From contig JAQGDQ010000005.1 in assembly GCA_030141605.1 (NCBI GenBank), positions 1,242,180 to 1,306,179 of the forward strand: 64,000 bases of DNA, written 5' to 3'. A program made the translations under genes and the position numbers. The notes under the pieces are model-generated. The model made no database searches, was not told the origin of the DNA, and saw only the letters and a list, made by a program, of their open reading frames with translations. The DNA comes from Tubiluchus corallicola (taxonomy: Eukaryota > Priapulida > Priapulimorpha > Priapulimorphida > Tubiluchidae). The first letter of the stretch is position 1, and each line of letters opens with the position of its first letter. Shown one piece after another: positions 12,401-21,400 of the stretch.

Positions 12401-15400
12401 GGTCAGAATAACAAGCAATCTTCCTACATATTTTTACTAAAATGCTGTAGTCCTAGGGCATGTTATCTAAGGCAGTTTTCATGATTTAATTTTAGAATTA
12501 CATAAATGCATTTACGTTTCATACCATTCTTTCATAACGATCAATTGTATTAGCAGCTGTATCAAGAAGTTCAGAATATTCTAGATCTTCACAAAGCCTC
12601 TGCAGGGTATTTAGTGGTTCATTCAGAGTTACAGGCATTGAAATTTTTGACAAGTCCTTGCCAATATTACGTCTCAGCAGTGACCACATGTTGAGGCTGG
12701 TCACATCAGGCCTTGGAGCCGGTAAACGTGACCGATGCCCGGTTTTATATTGTGTATCGAAGCTATAGTCGACCGCTAGAAATAAATGAAAAAGGACAGA
12801 AAATGATTTATTAACCCCAAAAAAAAAATCAGAAGAGCAGCAAAAACATTTCTATTTTAGATGCTGTCGTTGTTGTAAATCAAATTATTTTAGAATGCGA
12901 AATAAAAATAATCACACTATATTTCAGCTGAAAAGTTAATTAAAATCAAGCACAAAACATCTAATTGAAAAAAAGCGTGAAACTATTTATCAGGATTAAA
13001 CTTAACTAAGATTTTTTGCTTTATGTTATGGCATTACGAGTTTTATTAACCTTTAATAATGATTTTATCATGAACAATGTTTTGAAAAATTAGATTTATT
13101 GAAGCCAAACAAATATTTGTTTGATGATTCGTTACCATAACAAGCACTGCTATGAAGATTGTTGCTTGTGCTGATTTTTCACAAAATGTTTCTGTCAACA
13201 ATTAATTCTGCAGTTTTCAGATCTCATAACATCAACATCTTGAAAAATTAACTGTTAACTATTCTTTTAAAGTTTGTTACCATTTAGAATTCCAAAAACT
13301 GTTCTACACAGTAACAAAAACATATTCTCTTACTTGTTGGCACAACACTGTAGTCAGTGCCTTCATCGCTTATATCACTTGATATGTCCTCATCTTCATC
13401 ATCATCGGATATCTGTAAAAAACGGGTATCACTCACATAGATAACAAATGCAAAGTTTATCTCAATGAGATGCAATTTTTATTATGATAATTTGTAACCA
13501 TCTAATTATTGGCAATTAACTGCAAGTATCAGACTGAAGCACATAATAATTATTAATTTTGCAACAAATAAAAAGAAATGGAACTTTTGTTCATTTAAAT
13601 GGTTAAACTTGACTAAGTATTTACATAAAACTTGAGCAGTTGCTCTAATGAAAGACTGATATGTGGCCACAGAGAAAAATCTAGCAACTTTAAATAACTA
13701 TCAGAATGAACAAACTAAAAGAATTCATGCTACCTTGGTGATTATTCAGTTTCTCTTGTAATTTAGTAATTTATCCTGCCACGATTAGACTCTAATACCA
13801 CATTTTATGCCTAATGTACCTTGCAGACTGTATGTGGATACACAATGCTGTGCAAAAGCTCGACAACTTTTAAAATGATACGAATAAGCTCTGCATTACT
13901 ATAGCTTACAAACCTCTGAAGCCGTGCTAACATCATCAGTTATGGGGGTTTCCTCAGCATCAAAATATTCTGATGCAGAAGTTGCACTTTCTTGTGAGAT
14001 TGACTGTGATAAATGTCTAGGTAGTTTCTATAAAAAAGTAAACACTGGTGTCATTACAAAAATGAAGACAAAACAAAAATTTCTGTGAAAGTGTTGAAGC
14101 AAATTAGCATCAAGTAATATTCTTGGCTGTCACTAGCTGCTAGATGTAAATAAATCAGCTGAGCAGAAATCAAACAACATGTATGGCAGTCAAGTAAGTT
14201 AATCAATCATCGCCCTCTCTATGGACCCATAGTGTAACAATGACATCATGAACATGAAAATTTCGTATAGTGATGATATTATACAATGGTATAAACATTA
14301 CCAACCAACATTTTACAACAAAAATGGCTAGTTTTAAAATACTAGTTAGAAATGTTTGCTTGATTAGCAAAATCGTCCATAAGGCCACAATTATCTCAAT
14401 TTCATGTGGATCATTTTGATACCAAGCTCATCACTCTATGTTATTTCTAAGCTGAGATGATTCACGTTGAAGTTGAGGTACGTGCTATGCACTTAAAAAC
14501 ATAATCTTGAAAAAAATTGCTGTCAAAAGCTTGTCATTGTTTTTTATTATATTTCTACAAAACACATATGGCAACCACACAAATATTGGTTGCTATGGAC
14601 TTTGCAATACAATGAAGTTATGTTTAAATCCAGTAAATGGCTCTCCCTGACGAAGATCTGGGCTTGGCAACAGAAAAAACCCGAAGCAAAATGAATACTT
14701 CCATGAGCTTACTACAGGAATTTGAAAATACAGGAGCTTTTTGCAGTTCTGGTACTAGTTTCTAGCCAGAAAAGTACGGGGTTATAAAATTACATTTTTA
14801 GTATTTTTTAAACATTTCCTTGATAATTTCATGCTAGAATATAAAAGTCCAATATATTTAGCATTTGTTGTTATAACAAACAAGAAATTGACATTTGACC
14901 AAAATTTTGGTGCATTCTACTTTAAAGCATTATAACGTAGTTTTAACTATGCCGACTTGTGGTTTTGGTTTGCAAGCACACAAATATACAATAGAAGAAA
15001 ATTAAAGTTATTTCAGAATAAACTGTCAGAAATACCGTAAGTTCCAATTGCCTACCTCAACTAGACTATAACCGTCAAAGCCAGTAACTGATACATCAGC
15101 TTCCGTTAGACTGGCTTCTGTATGTATTCTGCTGAGCCGTGTTCTCAAGTCCGTGTTTTGCTGAAGTGCCTAAAAGTATTACGTTTACAAAGCCTACTAA
15201 GTTGAAAGTAAACCTGATTACGAAAAAACGCACAGTAAAAAGAAGATTATTTCTGTGCAGTACACATCATGTTCCATATTTCGTATCTTTGTACAGCGTA
15301 AATTATAAAGGCAACACAATTTTAACAATAATCATGGTTCAGTACTGCTCCTGATATTATTATGTAAATTATCATCAAAACTAACAATAATTCATCACAA

Positions 15401-18400
15401 AAAGCACATTTCAATGGTTAATACCTCAGCTAAAGCCTGTTTTAAACCATTAATGTGAGCTTTACTAGAAGAAGCTACTAGTGGTGAAATGGTTATGGCA
15501 GTAGCTTCATTCTCCAAAACATTGCGAAGCCGCCCTCGTTCATTGCACAATGATCGAAGCAATCCATGCATTTGATTGTGCACTAAGGAAGAAAAAGAGA
15601 ACAGTATGTTAATAACTTGATGCTCAACTATGTGCATCGGGTCCTAAAATCAATGGGACTAGAGCAATGATTGTGCAACAAAGTTTTAACCTGGTGTAAC
15701 AGCACAGATTACGCTCCCTTTAGCACATACCAGAGTTCAGTCTATCCTGAATAAACCCTGGAGTGCAATTTGATGTAGCCTACTTTATACCCTTGGGCAT
15801 AAAGTAGCCTAATCCAAAGTAAACCTCCTTAGGCCAGATTAGAACCCCTATTAAAATCAACAATCAACAATAAAACTGTTTTTAGGAGGGTAATTCTAAC
15901 CTAGACCATTCTACACCTTTGGGTATAAAGTGGCCTAGTCCAAACTATACCCCGGGTATAAAACAGGCCAGATTACGCCCCCTCCAGAATATACGCGGGT
16001 CTAGTTTAGCCTAGCCCAGAATACACCCCCGTGGTGTGATTTGGCCTAGCCTACTTTATACCCATGACCATGTACCCTATAAAAACACATTAATTTTTTT
16101 TGCTTTGGAGTTGCAAATACTACGTGAACAATCACTTTTGTAACTATTAATGAATGTATACTAATGTTAATATTTAATGTAGATAAGCTTTTAGTTGTTC
16201 GGTGCTGAATAAAACAAGTCTTTCATTAATATAGATGTAAAATTATTTTGTACTTGCACTCCTGGAATTACATTTGATACACTATAAGGAATCATGGGCA
16301 AGACCACTTTACTAGCAAACTCGATAAAAATAATAAAAGTAAGATACACGTAATAATAATAAAATAAGTAAATAATAATAAGCTCTTTGATTTGGAAAAG
16401 AACGGGTATATTCTGGACTAAGGGGGTATATTCTAGCCTAGCCCACTTCAGTCACCCAGGAGTATAAACTGACCAAGCCCAACCTAAACCCCGGGTATAA
16501 AACAGCTTAGCCTGGAATAACCCTGGGTATACTCTGGATACAGGATATACTCCAGGCTGTCACAACGAAATTTATTTTATGCCACTCTCGTTACATGGAT
16601 CATACCAAATCTTTATAGTGGATAATAATTATTATTCTTTATTTGTAATGCATAAAAACAGAGCAAATGTAAGTTTACATTACAAAAATTACACAAGTAA
16701 AACACATGTGACAGGTAGCAAATTCCAGTATTATACATTCACCCATTAAGTAAAAAATTAGTATTTATTTCCGAAGTGGACCTAACACATAATACAATAC
16801 ACTAGCAGATTAATACACAGATAACAGTTAACATCTAGTAAACTTATGGTAGAAATGAAGTGGGTAAATGCAGTAAGCAACAATACTATTACTGGTGTTA
16901 CTAGTTCACAGAAGTCAACAAGTGTGTTTATATATTTTAAAAAAATCACTTAGTACAAAATTTCACAAGACATGAATAACAAGACCAGATGCACTACAAA
17001 TTCTAATAATATAATGCTTTTTTGATATCATTGGGCCACATTAAAAGATGTTGTTTTAGATTTGTACCTCATTTCACTTGTGATAGAGTAAATTAGCTTA
17101 ATATGGTTTTCTTCATTACCACAAGTACTGCAATTAAGTTTATAATTACTGCATATGGCACTGTTTGCTAAAGCATGAAAAATGCCACAACTGATTTAGT
17201 TCTACAAAACTAAAATTTTAATATTGATGTAAAGAAATTATTTGCTGTAAGTATAAGAATTCATTTAAAATCAGCAGAAACTCACCCATTTCGGCTAAGC
17301 TGATAAAATCTTCGTGTAGTAAAGAAACATCAGTAGGGCTACCACTATCTGCGGAAGTGGTCATGACTGGCAATACTGGGCTTGATGTGCTTGTATGAAG
17401 CTGATCACTAAAGTCTGATACACGTAATGTGGGCTAAAAAGAGATTTCTTGTGAAATGGTACTTCTTTGAGTTAGTTGTACAAACACATAGTTATCCAGA
17501 TTTATAAGAATTATCCAATATTAACATGTAGTAAAGTAATAATAGTAAATTAATTAACACAATAAGTTAATTAAGCAAGTTTGCAAAATAAACTTGTAAA
17601 GATATTTTACTCATGCCTTAATTTATCTCTGTTTTTAGTCACCAACAAAGTAAGTATAAAGTGTCAATTACAATACTAATCACATTTTGCTAAGTGCCAA
17701 TTTGCTTAACAGAAAATGCAGCTTGTTACGGCTTCCATTTCAGCTCTCACTTTCCCAAATGAATAAAAAAGCTGCATCTGGTGTTCCTTGAACAAGGAAA
17801 ATTTCAACATTGTCGTGTTTTCTACAAATGGCAACTCTGAATAGTAAGAATTTATTGGCTGCAGATTCATCAAAAGTTCAGTAAAAATATCAGTATAATT
17901 TGTTTTTCAGGTTACATAACACTAAAAAGTTTTAATTTTTGAACAATAAGTAAAAGTTTTAACAAAATTGACATTCAAGACCTACAAATAATGGAGATGT
18001 TTAATGATGTTTAATGTTTTATAATGCATTAATAAGGTTCAAAACTAAACTGCAAAAAAGGAAGGGAAATAGCAAAAATGTGGACCAAATGAAAACATAA
18101 TATTACCAGCAAGAATAAAAGTGGAAAACTTCACATTAGCTACATTTTCTATACTAACCATAAAGAATACTAATGTGGCATTATGACAATGACTGTCAAA
18201 TTCATTCCCAAGGATAATGTAATAATTTATCAACCAATGGCTGCAAACAAAAAAGTGTGCATCATTAATTTCCAATTATGTGCGTTAATCTTCTGACTTT
18301 CTCTATTAGATTTTGAAAATCTTGTCCAGCTCTCTTGCTATACACTTACCGATGTTTTATTGATCTCTGAGAAACCAGAAGATTTATCTGAAGAAGCACT

Positions 18401-21400
18401 TGATTCACTCACTCTGTTGCATCTTACAGTCAGTTTTGGTGACTTCTTCACATCTTTTGCTTCTTGACAGGAAACCTATATAAAAATAAATGCACAAATC
18501 CACCTATAAAACACAAAGTTTAAATAAAACAATAACACGAGCCTGGCTTTTTTAAAGTGTTACATTAAAACATTTTATTGTAGACTATAAATTATTTATC
18601 TTCACATAAATACTTTCTGCATTTGCAAGTTTTTGCATTAAACATCACTATCTAAAATAAAAATTGAAATCATTTTCTTAATGTAAAAACTTGAGTATGT
18701 ATAGTCCCTGGATGCTGAAGCAGCACAAACATATGTTGCTAGATTTTTGATCTCATGACCAGGAATATAAGCTCAAACAATTTCAAAAGGCTGCAAACAA
18801 CAGTGAAGTGTGAGTGTTGTTGGTTCGTTATTTTCAGCTTATCGTAGGGGTGAGCATTCTCTATCAAAAAGTGAACTCAAATTCAATTTCAATATTCTGA
18901 ATCCAAATTCAGTTTTAAAGATTTCCGAATAAATTTTTCTATCATACATAAAAGCTGTCTCGCAAAGATCACGTGTAATGCTTGACTTTGTTCTGCAGCA
19001 AAACCACTAATAATTTATTTGAAAATTGTACACAGAAATCGCAATAAATTGTGGTGATTGCAGTTTCAAATGTTCTAATGATAAAAAATATATGTAGTTG
19101 AACTGGTGAATTATTTGAATCCATAACCCTAGCTGCAAATTGAACTTGAATTAAAAAAAAAACTCGTTCGAATGGAAGGCTTCTCTTAGCGACCATAAAT
19201 CAGCACATACATCAAATGTTCTATTTATGGTTTACATATGGTTAACATATGGTTAAAACAATTAGGAAAAAAGTTAAACTCTTACCGTCATCGTGATACC
19301 CCTATCAGTTTGATTTGCCTGCAATTGTCTCAAGATGTTACCCATCTGGAAAATGTTATTTTTCACTGTTGCCAACTCTACACAAAACAAAATGGTATCT
19401 ATAGCCACCTTGCATGACAAGAATCTCCTTCATCAATTATGTATCATTAGCATTACAAGGTCTAATACCCTGCCAAAGGAAACTCTGCTAACCATTTATT
19501 TTCTAATTCCTTCACATAACATCATGCAAAAAATATGCCCCGTTTAGAAAAGATCTATAGGCAATACCTTAGTATTATCTTACATGATCTTAAATGATAT
19601 AAACAACAATAATCAAACTCTCAACACAAAGTCTCAGTCTATTCGAGGTTGCAGTGAACAGTACAATAAATTTGACCACCTTTGCTGACAGTAGTCAGGG
19701 CACTAGTGGATCTTCAGTTATGTCTATCAGTGTGTCTGTCTGTACAGTACAAACAAAATGGATAAAGCCGTAATCACAAACCTTGGCACATGGACATGTC
19801 TGGGTAAAAGCCGAAATTTTATTTAGGTTAGATTTTGTCATTCAAATATCAATGATCGAGGTCATAAGATCAAAAAAATGGCTATAAAATTAAAAAGATG
19901 AAGCTATAATGACTAATTTGGAACAGGGACAGGTATGGGCAAGTGTGCGGCCAAGACAAGCAAACCTACTCAAGGAAATACCAGAATTTACACGGTAACC
20001 TTTTTTCAATAACTGACCTTTATTATAAGTTTCTATTCCCGCAGATTCTTTGACCCACATTGTTAACTTGCCATGATCTTGAATGATACTAGATTTACGA
20101 CAAAACTCCGGCTTCTCCTCCAAAGGAAATACTACAATAAAGAAAAAATACTTACAATGGAGTGAAATTTACCAACAAGAAAACTCTTGTAGGAAGAGAA
20201 GGTAGGAAGCAAAAGCTGTTGATCTACATCTCGTCAAACTGGTATGAAAGAAAAAGGAATTCACTATTATGAGATGAAATAAATGTTAATCTTTAAATTA
20301 AGATACTAATAATTAGTGACTATTTTTTTAAAAACAACAAAGAAACTAGCACAGAAATGAAGTGAAGGTTAAAATTGCATGACTGTATGTACACATACAT
20401 AGTTTAAACTAAAGCACTCTAAGTTGTATTGTTTGGTTAAAAAACTGTATTACATGTTTTTTCAGATTTGTGAAATTTTGTGAAGTTTGTTTGTGAAATC
20501 TTTACAAACAAATGAAAACTTTTACACAAGCGTCTCTCATGCAGTTTGCAAGCACAATGGGTTTCATTAAATTTGAAAAGAGCAAAAACTTTAAAATGTA
20601 ATACAGCGCATATCACGTAATAAATGTTTGAGAACGCGAAGCACAAAAATCACATCAAAACACATTCAGATGTACCACAGAGTTACTCAACATCACAAAT
20701 TCGACTTATGGCAATAAACACAATTCATAATGCAAAATTTGAAAGATGGAGAAAAAAGACGTTTCATTTAATAATACCGGGAGAAGCTATGTCTTTAATT
20801 GGTGACTGTATGTCAGTCAAACGTGGTGCTTCGTGGCTTCCATATGATAACTCGTGTTGTCTATATAACCGATGATGACGCAGCTGTTTTACCCATATAT
20901 CAAACTGTTGTGCATTTTTTTCCTGTCAGTGAACAAACAAACAGTAAAGATTATACGCTTTTACACACTTTTTGTTACACTCTCCATTTAAGCCTATTTT
21001 TAGTATAACTTAAATTTTGAAAATACATTTAAAAAACAAGATCAGTTTGTCAATCTTTAGAATCACTATAAAACAATCACTAATTAAAACTAATTAAAAG
21101 CCGTAAACTGTGATAATAATCTCCAGAAGCACATGAACAAACTAGACTAGGAAGACTGGCTCTACTATTACGGCAAACTACTCAGTTACCTAAGGTGCTA
21201 AATTTTTGGGGGCACCAAATTCTGTAGTTTCTAATGTATGTACAAAGCAGCAGAGTTGTGTAAGTGCTTACAGTAATGACCCTACCATTAAAAAGTTCTT
21301 AAAAAAGCATTTATTTAATTATGTCAGATAAATCTATAAGAGTCAGTCTTTGGGAGTGGAATATAGGAAACGAAAAATAAAAAAGCCGACCAGTGGCAAC

